Below, one piece after another: positions 9,670 to 18,966 of a stretch of 64,000 nt of DNA. Made by a program: the position numbers and the translations under genes. The stretch comes from Sulfurovum sp. (lineage in GTDB: Bacteria; Campylobacterota; Campylobacteria; Campylobacterales; Sulfurovaceae). The first letter of the stretch is position 1. Every line of letters starts with the position of its first letter. Under the pieces are notes generated by a model. The model was not told where the DNA came from. It saw only the letters and a program-made list of their open reading frames with translations, and ran no database searches. Location of the stretch: positions 60,338-124,337 of the forward strand of contig JALWTA010000038.1 in assembly GCA_027082955.1 (NCBI GenBank), in the 5' to 3' direction.

Positions 9670-10800
9670 CTACTCTTCTTTGAATTCAAATACATCCATC
9701 TCTTTGTTCATATCGTCGGTGACGATGGCACCTTTACCGACACCTTGCATTTTCAATTTCATATCTGCCGGGTTGGTAGCATATTCAAGTGCGGTCTTTT
9801 CATCAATATCTCCGCGTTTGAAAATATCGAGAAGTGCCTGATCAAAAGTCTGTGTACCGTAGATCTCTTTCCCGTCAAAGAGTGCATCGGGGATCTCAGT
9901 ATCTCTATTTTCTGCTATCAACTGTTCAATACGTGCTGTTTTCTTTAAAATTTCTATCGCTGCAACCCTGCCTCCACGTACTTTAGGAATAAGCCTTTGG
10001 GAAAGAACCCCTTCAAGTACCGAAGCGAGCGACATACGTATACGGTTTTGTTCATCATTTGGGAACATCCCCACAATACGGTCTATGGTCTCTTTGGCAT
10101 CAAGGGTGTGCAGTGTCGAGAATACAAGGTGCCCTGTATTGGCAGCATGCATTGCTATATCAATGGTCTCAAGGTCACGCATTTCACCGACCAGAATGAT
10201 GTCCGGATCTTCCCTCAGTGCCGCACGCAGCGCATCCGAGAAGGAGTGGGTATCCTGACCGATACTTCGCTGATTGATCAAACACCCGCGGTCTTTATGG
10301 ACAAATTCGATCGGATCTTCAACGGTAATAATATGTTTTTTCTGTTCTCTGTTGATCTTGTCCAAGATCGCTGCCAATGTGGTAGATTTACCAGAACCTG
10401 TGACTCCCGTTACCAGCACCAATCCGCGTTGGATATTGGCAAATTCGTTCACCACTTCTGGCAATCCAAGCTCTTCAATACTTAGTATCTCTACAGGAAT
10501 GATACGGAATACTGCACTCAAACCATCCATTTGATAGAAAAAATTGACCCTGAAACGATGTTCTTTCCCAAGTGCATAAGAGAAGTCGAGGTTACGGTCT
10601 GTTTTGAGCTTATCGAACTGATCTTCTGTCGTAATCTCTTTGGCAAGCTGTTCCATCTGCTGGGCAGAAAGTTCCTCTTTCCCAAGCAGTTTCAATACAC
10701 CGTGTACACGTACACGTACCTGTGAACCAGACTTCAAATGCAGGTCACTCCCCTGGTTGCTGATCATGGTACGCAGATACAGTTTCAGTTTTTCTTCCAT
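9670..10800 (-). CDS. pilT: Type IV pilus retraction ATPase PilT
   Basis: Hexameric ATPase that depolymerises type IV pili or drives a related machine at the inner membrane. Visible are the N-terminal SDLHLKSG, the Walker A GVTGSGKST, the Asp box, Walker B ILVGEMRD and the His box GHLVFSTLHT. Length 376 fits. No other pilus genes are nearby, which is normal for this clade. Confidence 0.92.
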   Translation of the reverse strand: MEEKLKLYLRTMISNQGSDLHLKSGSQVRVRVHGVLKLLGKEELSAQQMEQLAKEITTEDQFDKLKTDRNLDFSYALGKEHRFRVNFFYQMDGLSAVFRIIPVEILSIEELGLPEVVNEFANIQRGLVLVTGVTGSGKSTTLAAILDKINREQKKHIITVEDPIEFVHKDRGCLINQRSIGQDTHSFSDALRAALREDPDIILVGEMRDLETIDIAMHAANTGHLVFSTLHTLDAKETIDRIVGMFPNDEQNRIRMSLASVLEGVLSQRLIPKVRGGRVAAIEILKKTARIEQLIAENRDTEIPDALFDGKEIYGTQTFDQALLDIFKRGDIDEKTALEYATNPADMKLKMQGVGKGAIVTDDMNKEMDVFEFKEE

Positions 10801-10812
10801 ATACTTCCCTTT

Positions 10813-11796
10813 CTAAGCCAGTGATTCAAGCATTCCTTCAAACGCTTTTTCAAATGCCTCCAAACCCTCTTTTAGAAGTGTAGCATAAACTTCATCCATA
10901 TCAAAACCGCTGTCTTTAAGCCGTGTAAAGTAACCATTGATCACCGCATCATCCATTGGCAGTTTCGGTGGCGTCGGTTTGACTGCACGCCACGCCTCAA
11001 TGGTTGCCAAAGGTGCCGTATTGACCGAATGGGGTGCAAGCAGTTGTCGCATGTAGTAGTATGGCGGCAGATCATCACCCTTGACTCCTGTACTTGCAAA
11101 AAGCGTACGGATATGCGCATTGTCATACTTTTCGATCATAGTGTAGATTTTCGCTGCATTGTAGATACCGGTAAGTCCTGTATCTATCCCCTCCTGCGCA
11201 AGCTCACCGTCAAGCATACGGTCAAACCGGCTGACAAAAACAGAGATCACACCGTCAACCTTTGCTTCGGTCTGCTCCATCCCTTTCTCCATCGCTTTGA
11301 CACAGCGCTGTGCCTGCGTCGGAGAGAATATCAGTGTCGCATTGACAGAGATGCCCTCAGCAAGCAGTGCTGTCATCGCATCATACCCGGCATTGGTCGC
11401 AGGTACCTTGATCATGACATTGGGCTCACCAATCGCCGCAAAAAGGCGTTTGCCTTCTTCTATCGTACCCTGTGTATCGTTAGAGAGAAAAGGATCAACT
11501 TCAATAGAGATATAACCGTCATTGTCCGTATCATAAAGCGGTCTGAGTGCCTGTGCAGCGGTTTTGATATCTTCGATCGCAAGTGCTTCATATTTCTCTT
11601 TTGGCGTTTTCCCTGCCAATGCTTCAAGCTGTGCTTTGTACGCCGGAGAACTTGTAATCGCCGAAGCGAAGATCGCAGGATTGCTTGTTGCCCCGTTAAT
11701 GATCCCTTGTTCTATGAGGTTTCCAAATTCGTTTTTAAGGTAGTCACGCTCCACAAAATCGAGCCACAGTGAAAAACCTATCTCTCTATCTACCAT
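10813..11796 (-). CDS. tal: Transaldolase
   Basis: Pentose-phosphate enzyme forming a Schiff base with fructose-6-phosphate; the lysine sits in NVMIKVPATNAGYDA. About 327 residues, the long transaldolase type used in Campylobacterota. The track start is far too early: it runs through aat in another frame. ATG 11796 has AAGGA 8 bases upstream, so it is preferred over ATG 11805. The start overlaps the end of aat by 11 bp. Confidence 0.93.
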   Translation of the reverse strand: MVDREIGFSLWLDFVERDYLKNEFGNLIEQGIINGATSNPAIFASAITSSPAYKAQLEALAGKTPKEKYEALAIEDIKTAAQALRPLYDTDNDGYISIEVDPFLSNDTQGTIEEGKRLFAAIGEPNVMIKVPATNAGYDAMTALLAEGISVNATLIFSPTQAQRCVKAMEKGMEQTEAKVDGVISVFVSRFDRMLDGELAQEGIDTGLTGIYNAAKIYTMIEKYDNAHIRTLFASTGVKGDDLPPYYYMRQLLAPHSVNTAPLATIEAWRAVKPTPPKLPMDDAVINGYFTRLKDSGFDMDEVYATLLKEGLEAFEKAFEGMLESLA

Positions 11797-12532
11797 CTGT
11801 TTCATCCTTGTATTGCCATTGAAATTGCTGCCAGCTTCCCAGATCGCTCGGTTTTTGCAAAGCGGTATGCAATTCATCAAGAAAACGCTCCCGCGGTACG
11901 GTCTGTGCCCCAAGGGCGACCATGTGATCCGTACGCATCTGACAGTCGATAAAATCATAGCCTCTCTGCGCTAAAACATCACTGAGTGCCTTGAACGCAA
12001 CTTTTGAAGCGTTGGATACCAATGAGAACATAGACTCACCAAAAAAGGCTTTGCCCATCGCCAAACCATAAAGCCCGCCAACCAGTTCATCGTCCTTATA
12101 GACCTCTACACTATGGGCAAATCCCTCTTCATGCAGCCGTATATACGCCTCCCGTACTTCGGGCAATATCCATGATCCCTCCTGCCCCTCTCTGGGAACC
12201 GTAGCACAATAGTGGATCACATCGGCAAAACGTTCATCGAACCGGACACTGAATCCTGCATTACGCAGTACCCTGCGAAACGACTTTCGTACAATGAAGT
12301 CTCCCGGATAGAGCAAAAGCCGCGGATCGGGAGACCACCACAAAATAGGATCTCCCTCGGCATACCACGGGAAGATACCGTTTCTATATGCGGTCAAAAG
12401 CCGATTGGTAGAAAGATCCCCGCCATAGGCAAGCAATCCTTCATCAGATGCAAAACGGGGATTTGGAAAGGTATAGGAGTAGTCACTCAGAGGCGCAATA
12501 AGATAGTGCTCTTCGTCGAACATGGAGCCCAT
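11786..12532 (-). CDS. aat: Leucyl/phenylalanyl-tRNA-protein transferase
   Basis: Adds Leu or Phe to N-terminal Lys or Arg of proteins, creating N-degrons. Motifs AYRNGIFPWY, WWSPDPR and GGLYGLAMGKAFFGESMFS are present. ATG 12532 is used because AAGGAG precedes it. Functionally it belongs with clpA and clpS just upstream: ClpS binds the Leu/Phe N-degron and hands the substrate to ClpAP. The Shine-Dalgarno lies in a small hairpin made with the end of a heptamer array. Confidence 0.95.
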   Translation of the reverse strand: MGSMFDEEHYLIAPLSDYSYTFPNPRFASDEGLLAYGGDLSTNRLLTAYRNGIFPWYAEGDPILWWSPDPRLLLYPGDFIVRKSFRRVLRNAGFSVRFDERFADVIHYCATVPREGQEGSWILPEVREAYIRLHEEGFAHSVEVYKDDELVGGLYGLAMGKAFFGESMFSLVSNASKVAFKALSDVLAQRGYDFIDCQMRTDHMVALGAQTVPRERFLDELHTALQKPSDLGSWQQFQWQYKDETDGR

Positions 12533-12540
12533 TACAAACT

Positions 12541-12615
12541 CCTTTGGCGTTTGTAAGTGAAGAGTGAAGAGTGAAGAGTGAAGAGTTTTGGTATGCATTG
12601 CTTAGCAATGCTTTT
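12541..12615. repeat. Composite heptamer array with flanking hairpins, upstream of aat
   Basis: Read on the minus strand, a hairpin GCATTGC-N4-GCAATGC is followed by ATACC, then about four copies of the 7-bp unit CACTCTT, then a hairpin CAAACGCC/GGAGTTTG that contains the aat Shine-Dalgarno. The same order of parts recurs at 31.5, 33.1, 38.7 and 46.7 kb. Confidence 0.7.
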
Positions 12616-12619
12616 ATTG

Positions 12620-12815
12620 TAGGGTGTTGTCCCCCCACAACACCGTAATACAAATAATATCTTCCAGGAAATGATATACATCGTGTTGGTCAGGTAGCGA
12701 CAAAGGAGCACCCAACCCCTGAAAGGGGCGCTTGCGTTTGCGACTGCCAGAGCTGCCTGACCAACACGAAAATGTTTTATAGATACACATGGTGTTGTGG
12801 GGACACAACACCCTA
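12620..12815. mobile_element. Foldback element (MITE-like) between aat and clpA
   Basis: A 196-bp stretch has 25-bp terminal inverted repeats (TAGGGTGTTGT...CACAACACC, two mismatches), each of which is itself a hairpin. Inside lies a second 17-bp inverted repeat (CGTGTTGGTCAGG, one mismatch) and a small CCCCT/AGGGG hairpin. The ends begin and finish with TA, which would fit TA target duplication, but this is inference. No transposase is encoded. Confidence 0.65.
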
Positions 12816-12829
12816 TGGGGTAAACCATG

Positions 12830-15022
12830 TTATGCTCCAAAGTCGAAAGTCAGTTTTTCATTTTTGAAGCCCACTTTGACCTTGCCGCCTTTTTTGAGCT
12901 TTCCAAAGAGGATCTCATCTGTCAATGCCTCTTTGATCTTCTCATCAATCACACGGGCAATATGACGGGCACCGTAACGCTCGTCATACCCCTCCTGTGC
13001 AAGATAGGCTTTGGCTTTTTTGCTTACTTTGACCCGTATCTCTTTTGCCGCAAGCAGTGTGTTGAGCTTTTCAAGTTCACGATCGACGATCTTGATCAGA
13101 GCATCGGTATCAAGTGGGTTGAAGTTTACAATGGCATTGAGACGGTTTCTGAACTCCGGAGCAAAAAAGGCGTTAATCGCTTTGTCCGTTTTGACAGACG
13201 TGTCTTTGTTGAATCCCATCACATTGGGCTCTTTGGTACCGAGGTTGGAGGTCATGATGAGCACAACATTCTTAAAGTCTGTCACCACACCATTGTTGTC
13301 AGTCAGCTTTGCACCATCCATGATCTGCAGCAGTATGTTCATAATATCCGGATGCGCCTTTTCAATCTCATCAAGCAGCAATACCGTGTGAGGGTGTTTT
13401 TTGATCATCTCGGTAAGCAGACCGCCCTGTTCATACCCGACATACCCCGGAGGTGCACCGACAAGGCGGCTGACGGTGTGCGGTTCCATATATTCACTCA
13501 TGTCCAACCGTTCAAAATGCACATGCAATGTCTGCGCAAGCTGTGTTGCCAGTGCCGTCTTTCCGACCCCTGTCGGTCCAACAAAAAGGAATGAACCAAT
13601 AGGTCGGTTCTCTCCGTTAAGCCCGGCATAGGAGCGTTTGATCGCCGTTGCCAACACCCCGATCGCTTCATCTTGCCCGATAATATGTGCTTTGAGATCT
13701 TTTTCAAGGGTTTTAAGCTTTTTGGTATCGTCCGTACCGATCACTGTGGAAGGAAGTTTCATCATTTTGGCGACACTCTCTTCAATGTCGGCAGGCACAA
13801 CAGTAATACCCTCTTTGCCGCGCAACATAAAGTGTGCTCCCACCTCATCGATGATATCCATCGCTTTGTCCGGTAAAAACCGATCATGAAGATACTTGAC
13901 ACTCAGATCGATCGCACTCTGCAATGCTTCGTCAGTAAAGTCAATCTTATGAAACTGCTCATATTTATGCTGCACCCCTTTGAGGATGGTAAAGGTATCT
14001 TCAATGCTTGGCTCCTCTACATCGATCTTGGCAAACCGGCGGCTGAGTGCTTTGTCTTTGTCAAAGAAGTTTCTAAACTCCTGATAGGTCGTCGCACCGA
14101 TACACTTGATCTCCCCGCGGGCAAGGGCAGGTTTGAGAAGGTTGCTTGCATCCATGCTGCCCCCGCTGGTCGCACCTGCACCTACCATGGTATGGATCTC
14201 GTCAATGAAGAGAATCGCATCTTTCTCTTTTTTAAGCTCTTTCAAGATCCCTTTGAGACGCTTTTCAAAATCTCCACGGTATTTGGTACCGGCGATCAAT
14301 GCTCCCATATCAAGTGCATAAACTTTTGCACTTTTGAGAATGTCAGGCACTTCGCCCTCACTGATCTTCAGTGCCAGCCCTTCAGCAATCGCAGTCTTCC
14401 CGACACCTGGTTCACCTACCAGCAGCGGGTTGTTCTTCTTCCGGCGGCAGAGTGTCTGCATCACACGGTCAATCTCATCGACACGTCCAATCACCGGATC
14501 TATCTTGCCCTTTTTGGCAAGGGAAACAAGCTCCATGGTAAACTGTTCCAGCAGCGTCTCTTCAGCCTCTTTTTGTTTCTGGTCTGTGGCATTCCCCGCT
14601 TCATCATGTGCATGGGAGATCACTTCAAGCACATCGACTCTGGCAATTCCCTCTTTTTTCATCAGATAGACAGCATAAGAGTGCTCCTGCATGAAGATCG
14701 CCGCAAGCATATCCCCAACCTTTGCCTCACTTCGCCCGGCAGAGTGGATATGTGTCATCATATCATTGATAGCACGGGAGAGTGCCACTGTCTCAAACGG
14801 CTCTACTGCCTCTTTGAGCGTGGGAATGGTTTTATGAATATGGGCTTCTATGCCCTCTTCAAGCCGCTTGATATCTGCACCGAGCAGATCAAATATCTCC
14901 TGCCCTTTCTCCGAACGTACAATCGCCAAAAAGACATGTTCTACGGTCAGGTACTCATGCCGGTTCTCTTTGGCATACGTTACCGCCTCTTTAAATACAT
15001 CGTTCAATGCTACACTGATCAT
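12830..15022 (-). CDS. clpA: ATP-dependent Clp protease ATP-binding subunit ClpA
   Basis: AAA+ unfoldase partner of ClpP. The 730 residues hold an N-terminal ClpS-binding repeat domain, the first AAA module with Walker A GEPGVGKT and Walker [13 protein letters not shown], and the second with GPTGVGKT and [12 protein letters not shown]. No ClpB-type middle coiled coil is present. It follows clpS directly, so adaptor and unfoldase are made together, with aat two elements downstream completing an N-degron module. Confidence 0.96.
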   Translation of the reverse strand: MISVALNDVFKEAVTYAKENRHEYLTVEHVFLAIVRSEKGQEIFDLLGADIKRLEEGIEAHIHKTIPTLKEAVEPFETVALSRAINDMMTHIHSAGRSEAKVGDMLAAIFMQEHSYAVYLMKKEGIARVDVLEVISHAHDEAGNATDQKQKEAEETLLEQFTMELVSLAKKGKIDPVIGRVDEIDRVMQTLCRRKKNNPLLVGEPGVGKTAIAEGLALKISEGEVPDILKSAKVYALDMGALIAGTKYRGDFEKRLKGILKELKKEKDAILFIDEIHTMVGAGATSGGSMDASNLLKPALARGEIKCIGATTYQEFRNFFDKDKALSRRFAKIDVEEPSIEDTFTILKGVQHKYEQFHKIDFTDEALQSAIDLSVKYLHDRFLPDKAMDIIDEVGAHFMLRGKEGITVVPADIEESVAKMMKLPSTVIGTDDTKKLKTLEKDLKAHIIGQDEAIGVLATAIKRSYAGLNGENRPIGSFLFVGPTGVGKTALATQLAQTLHVHFERLDMSEYMEPHTVSRLVGAPPGYVGYEQGGLLTEMIKKHPHTVLLLDEIEKAHPDIMNILLQIMDGAKLTDNNGVVTDFKNVVLIMTSNLGTKEPNVMGFNKDTSVKTDKAINAFFAPEFRNRLNAIVNFNPLDTDALIKIVDRELEKLNTLLAAKEIRVKVSKKAKAYLAQEGYDERYGARHIARVIDEKIKEALTDEILFGKLKKGGKVKVGFKNEKLTFDFGA

Positions 15023-15322
15023 CTATGCATCCTCTTCCATCGTTGCAAGCAGAGGGAACTCGTTGCGCTTGGCAAGCTGTCTTACCTGCTCCACTTTCAT
15101 CTGGGCAATCTCATAGGTGTATACACCGCAGATCGCCTTGCCTTTTTCGTGAATCTGCAGCATAATCTGCTCAGCTTGGCTGTGGCTTTTGTGGAAAATA
15201 TCCATCAACACCTCCACAACAAAATCCATACTGGTATAATCATCATTATGCAGCAGCACTTTGAACATCTGCGGTTCCTGCAGGTCAAATGCTACGTCGA
15301 GTTCTTCTTCATACTTTGGCAT
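15023..15322 (-). CDS. clpS: ClpA adaptor protein ClpS
   Basis: Adaptor that binds N-degron substrates and docks on the ClpA N domain. The 99 residues contain LLHNDDYTSMDFVVEVL, the family signature with the substrate pocket Asn-Asp. It ends one base before clpA. Length and placement are typical. Confidence 0.95.
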   Translation of the reverse strand: MPKYEEELDVAFDLQEPQMFKVLLHNDDYTSMDFVVEVLMDIFHKSHSQAEQIMLQIHEKGKAICGVYTYEIAQMKVEQVRQLAKRNEFPLLATMEEDA

Positions 15323-15343
15323 TTATGCTAAAATTCCTTACTT

Positions 15344-15611
15344 AGGGCACCTCTAATAACCCCAGACGCTCATAATGGGTTTTGCAGATGTGAGGTTTTG
15401 CAAGAAGCTTTCAAGTCCTAGCCAAAGCTAAGACGATGGAAGCATCTTGTGAAAGATCGCGTCTGCAAAGCCCACCCTTCGGGCAATACCAGCTTTGCCC
15501 TATGCGGCGTTACACTTTTTCGACTTAGCTACGGCTAGGACTTCAAAAGTGTGTCTTGCCTAGAACAAAGCTGGCAATGTTATGAGCATCTGGGGTTATT
15601 AGAGGTGCCCT
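15344..15611. mobile_element. Foldback element (MITE-like) between clpS and bioD
   Basis: A 268-bp non-coding element with 32-bp terminal inverted repeats starting AGGGCACCTCTAATAACCCC, one mismatch between arms. Internally, a second inverted repeat of about 20 bp (AAGTCCTAGCC..AGCTAAG) is nested. A lone end of the same type is found near 7362, so the end is repeated in the genome. No open frame for a transposase is present; it would need one in trans. Confidence 0.75.
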
Positions 15612-15660
15612 TTAAATTCTATAATCGTCTATATTATACAAAAAATCGGGAGAAAAACAA

Positions 15661-16317
15661 GTGAAGAGCCTTTTTATTACTGCCACAGGGACAAATGTAG
15701 GAAAGACGCACACTACCCTCAAACTCATTGAAGCACTCGCAGCACAGGGCATACGCCCGGGAGTCTACAAACCTATCGAAACCGGTGTAACCGACACGCC
15801 GCACGATGCTACTGCCCTGCTTAATGCATGTCAACATGTCAACCCAAATTTTCAGTCATTGACAACCTATGACATCACCGCTTACACCTTCGAACTGCCT
15901 GCTGCACCGTTTTGTGCCGATACAGACGGTGTGATCGATCTTCAATACATTGTTGACAAACATGACATGCTGTTGAAAAAGTGTGACATACTGCTTGTCG
16001 AAGGAGCCGGAGGGCTGATGGTTCCCTTGACAGAAACCTACCTGACGGTACACCTCATCAAAGAGCTTGGTGCCAGAGCACTTCTGGTAACACCCAGCCG
16101 TCTTGGCTGCATCAACGACACCCTTCTCTCCATGATGGCACTGCGCAGTTTTGACATCCCATTTGAGTGGTGTGTCAACCTTTACGAAGACAGAGAAGAT
16201 TTTGCAAAGGTTACACAGCCCTATTATGATGCTGTATTTCCGGAATGGTGGAGCGTGCAAAATGGCATTGATGATTTTAGCAGAAGATTTGCATCAACAT
16301 CCCTTTTTACGTCATAA
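15661..16317 (+). CDS. bioD: Dethiobiotin synthetase
   Basis: Biotin synthesis enzyme that closes the ureido ring of dethiobiotin with CO2 and ATP. The P-loop is TGTNVGKTHTTL; KPIETGV and VEGAGGLMVPLT are the other family blocks. Start is GTG at 15661. Length 218 residues. It stands alone and is followed by pyrB after 63 bp with its own promoter-like TATAAT-type region. Confidence 0.93.
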   Translation: MKSLFITATGTNVGKTHTTLKLIEALAAQGIRPGVYKPIETGVTDTPHDATALLNACQHVNPNFQSLTTYDITAYTFELPAAPFCADTDGVIDLQYIVDKHDMLLKKCDILLVEGAGGLMVPLTETYLTVHLIKELGARALLVTPSRLGCINDTLLSMMALRSFDIPFEWCVNLYEDREDFAKVTQPYYDAVFPEWWSVQNGIDDFSRRFASTSLFTS

Positions 16318-16380
16318 AGCATACACACTTTTACCACTCCTTTGTTATAATCGCATATCTTATACTTAGGAGTCACACTC

Positions 16381-17262
16381 ATGCAGCATCTTGTCGATAC
16401 GACCGATCTCTCACAGGCACAGATCTTACAAATTTTAGAAGATGCAAAACGTTTTAAAGTACAACGTCCGCCTCAGTTGCTGAATGACAAACTCTTCATC
16501 ACCCTCTTTTTCGAACCCTCTACCCGTACACGAAGCTCTTTTGAGGTGGCAGCCAAACGGCTCGGAGCATCTGTGGTACACCTAGATCCAAGCCGCTCTT
16601 CTACCAAAAAGGGAGAAAGTCTTGAAGACACCTTTGCCAATCTCTGTGCCATGGGACCAGATGGGGTGATCATCAGACATGAGAGCAATGACGCCCCCGG
16701 TCAGCTTGCGCAGATGCAGATGACCTCCGTCATCAATGCAGGAGCAGGCAACTACGCACATCCGACACAGGCACTGCTCGATCTCTTTACGATCATGGAG
16801 TATTTTGACGGGAACATCGCCGGAAAAACCATCGCCATTGTCGGAGACATTGCCAACTCACGCGTAGCAAGTTCCGGCATACGGCTCTTGACACGCATGG
16901 GAATGAAAGTATTACTGATTGCACCCGAACCTTTCATGCCCAAAGAGACAGACCTGCCATGCTATGAATATCTTGAAGAGGTCATTGACAAGGTTGATGT
17001 GATTATGAGCCTGCGTGCACAGCTTGAACGCCATGCCAAACCTATCTTTGACGACTACGACACCTATGCAACGCACTACTGCATTACCAAAGAGCGCCTC
17101 AAAGACAGAAACATCCTTCTGCTGCATCCGGGACCTGTCATGCGCAACATCGATATCAGTGACGAAATGCTCGACGACCCCCGTTGCAAAGTACTCGAAC
17201 AGGTCAAAAACGGCGTATTTGTCCGCATGGCAGTCCTCAAACTGCTGCTGCTCGACAGCTAA
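16381..17262 (+). CDS. pyrB: Aspartate carbamoyltransferase catalytic subunit
   Basis: First committed pyrimidine step: carbamoyl phosphate plus aspartate. The 293 residues contain the carbamoyl-phosphate site FEPSTRTRSSFE, and HPTQALLD. AGGAG lies just ahead of the ATG. No regulatory subunit pyrI is next to it, as usual in this clade. pabB follows after 12 bp. Confidence 0.96.
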   Translation: MQHLVDTTDLSQAQILQILEDAKRFKVQRPPQLLNDKLFITLFFEPSTRTRSSFEVAAKRLGASVVHLDPSRSSTKKGESLEDTFANLCAMGPDGVIIRHESNDAPGQLAQMQMTSVINAGAGNYAHPTQALLDLFTIMEYFDGNIAGKTIAIVGDIANSRVASSGIRLLTRMGMKVLLIAPEPFMPKETDLPCYEYLEEVIDKVDVIMSLRAQLERHAKPIFDDYDTYATHYCITKERLKDRNILLLHPGPVMRNIDISDEMLDDPRCKVLEQVKNGVFVRMAVLKLLLLDS

Positions 17263-17274
17263 AAGAGAGCAAAA

Positions 17275-18300
17275 TTGGATACCCCATCCTCTGCTCTACC
17301 TGCTACCCGCTACCCACTACCCACTGAAAGCCTCTGGCTTTCCCAACAACAGGGGTTTGAAACCATCAACCGGTTAGGAGACTCCCGCACTCCGTTTCTC
17401 TTCGTTGTCTCCTACGACAAACAAAAGATCTTTGCACAACCGCTTGACGCACTTGACAATGACATCTGCTACAAACTTGAGGATTGGCGCAACTACCCGG
17501 TACAAAAACGTACCAAACCCTACACCCTTGCCAAATTTCCGGTAGATTTCGCACACTACCGCCGTGCTATCGAAACAGTGCAGGAGGAGATACGTTCAGG
17601 CAACACCTACCTGCTCAACCTCACGTTTGAGACGCCTGTAGAGACCAACCTCACCCTTAAAGAGATTTTCACATGGGCACAGGCAAAATTTAAACTCTAT
17701 TTCAAAGGCAAGTTCATCTGTTTCTCCCCCGAACGCTTTGTAGAGATAAAAAATGACACCATCGCCACCTACCCGATGAAAGGGACGATAGACGCTACCC
17801 TTCCCAATGCCAAAGAGACAATTTTGGCTAATGAAAAAGAGATGGCAGAGCATGTCATGATCGTCGATTTGATGCGAAACGATCTTGGTATGGTCGGTAC
17901 CGATGTCAAGGTTGAAACATTCCGTTATACAGATACCATCCGTGCAGGAAACAAACCCCTGCTGCAGGTCAGTTCCAAAATCACCGCATCTCTTCCCAAA
18001 GACTGGCACACACAGCTTGGCACCATCTTAGAGAGACTCACACCGGCAGGCTCCATCACCGGTACCCCCAAAAAACGCACCGTAGAGATCATCGATGCGA
18101 TAGAAACCTATGAGAGAGGATTTTACACCGGCATCTTTGGTATCTACGACGGCACCGACCTGCGTTCAGCCGTGATGATACGCTTCATGGAAGAGAGAGA
18201 CGGAAAGCTCTACTACAAAAGCGGCGGCGGCATTACTATCGATTCAGATGCACGCAGTGAGTATGGGGAGCTGGTGGATAAGATCTATCTGCCATTGTGA
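17275..18300 (+). CDS. pabB: Aminodeoxychorismate synthase component I
   Basis: Converts chorismate to aminodeoxychorismate for folate. Motifs CFSPERFV, YPMKGTID (the Lys marks PabB rather than anthranilate synthase), MIVDLMRNDLG, AGSITGTPK and GGGITIDSD are all present. The start is uncertain: no ATG lies near the family N-terminus, and the TTG at 17275 places a 7-bp tandem array (CTACCCG/A) inside the first codons. The true start may be a different non-ATG codon. Length 341 from that TTG. Confidence 0.9.
   Translation: MDTPSSALPATRYPLPTESLWLSQQQGFETINRLGDSRTPFLFVVSYDKQKIFAQPLDALDNDICYKLEDWRNYPVQKRTKPYTLAKFPVDFAHYRRAIETVQEEIRSGNTYLLNLTFETPVETNLTLKEIFTWAQAKFKLYFKGKFICFSPERFVEIKNDTIATYPMKGTIDATLPNAKETILANEKEMAEHVMIVDLMRNDLGMVGTDVKVETFRYTDTIRAGNKPLLQVSSKITASLPKDWHTQLGTILERLTPAGSITGTPKKRTVEIIDAIETYERGFYTGIFGIYDGTDLRSAVMIRFMEERDGKLYYKSGGGITIDSDARSEYGELVDKIYLPL
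17296..17326. repeat. 7-bp tandem array (CTACCCR)n at the pabB 5' end
   Basis: Four units of 7 bp, CTACCTG, CTACCCG, CTACCCA, CTACCCA, lie in the reading frame ahead of the conserved part of pabB. This is one more heptamer array with its own sequence. Confidence 0.65.
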
Positions 18301-18314
18301 TACATAAACAGAAA

Positions 18315-18332
18315 AGGTATTATGTTATAATA
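18315..18332 (+). promoter_or_regulatory. Probable -10 promoter element
   Basis: TATAAT within ATGTTATAATAGTC lies about 30 bases before the GTG start of the DUF4258-like gene, the spacing expected for a sigma-70 promoter with a short leader. No good -35 is seen, which is usual in Campylobacterota. Confidence 0.5.
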
Positions 18333-18358
18333 GTCTCAAAGTTCAAAAGGTTTTTTGT

Positions 18359-18694
18359 GTGATTGAAAGTGAAACGTTTACAAAAGTAAAGAGCCTTATT
18401 GAAAAGTCTGATGTACTCATTTCCAGTCATGGATATGATGAATTGGCAGAAGATGGTATCTTGGTGAAAGATATTCTCACAAGCGTAAAGAGTGCAATTG
18501 TTTTGGAAGATTACCCACAGTTCGGGAAAGGTCCATGTTGCCTGCTTTTACAACGGGATGCCCGCAATGCACCTATACATACTGTATGGGGTATCTCTGC
18601 AGGAACTCAGAGACCTGCTGTACTCATTACGGCATACAGACTGAGTCCAGATAGATGGTCAGAAGATTTTACAAGGAGAAAAAATGCCAAATAG
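18359..18694 (+). CDS. DUF4258-like protein, possible toxin
   Basis: A 111-residue protein beginning from GTG. The spacing of SSHGYDELAEDGI, the YPQFGKG-like strand and the HTVWGIS block recall DUF4258 proteins, which are often toxins of small toxin-antitoxin pairs. It overlaps the following 71-residue gene by 11 bases, consistent with a two-gene module. Function is inferred from family and arrangement only. Confidence 0.65.
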   Translation: MIESETFTKVKSLIEKSDVLISSHGYDELAEDGILVKDILTSVKSAIVLEDYPQFGKGPCCLLLQRDARNAPIHTVWGISAGTQRPAVLITAYRLSPDRWSEDFTRRKNAK

Positions 18695-18899
18695 AACACA
18701 TACAAAACTGCTACATGAAGGGAAGTATGTTGCAGAGGTGGAGATTGAAATTATTGACAATGAAAATGCATGGTCACCTTATATTAGTCTCGATGATACA
18801 CTAAAACTTGATACTGTACGTGAACTTTTACGTGAAGGGAATATTGCAGAAGCGAAAAAGTATGGAAAGGTCTATATACTCAAACCTGTTGCGGCATAG
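18684..18899 (+). CDS. Small partner protein of the DUF4258-like gene
   Basis: A 71-residue acidic protein overlapping its upstream neighbour and preceded by AAGGAG. It lacks a zinc CxxC motif found in many antitoxins of such pairs. The strand-helix pattern (YVAEVEIEII..LREGNIAEAKKYG) suggests a compact binding domain. It may be the antitoxin; this rests on gene order. Confidence 0.6.
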   Translation: MPNRTHTKLLHEGKYVAEVEIEIIDNENAWSPYISLDDTLKLDTVRELLREGNIAEAKKYGKVYILKPVAA

Positions 18900-18966
18900 G
18901 ATTTTTATCTCTTTAAAGTACAATAAACATACGGCTATATCATTAACTTTTGATTTAAATACCTAT

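Noticed and set aside
12532-12840. 102-residue ORF over the aat-clpA gap
   Set aside because: It is read across both arms of the foldback element and the heptamer array; no support as a gene.
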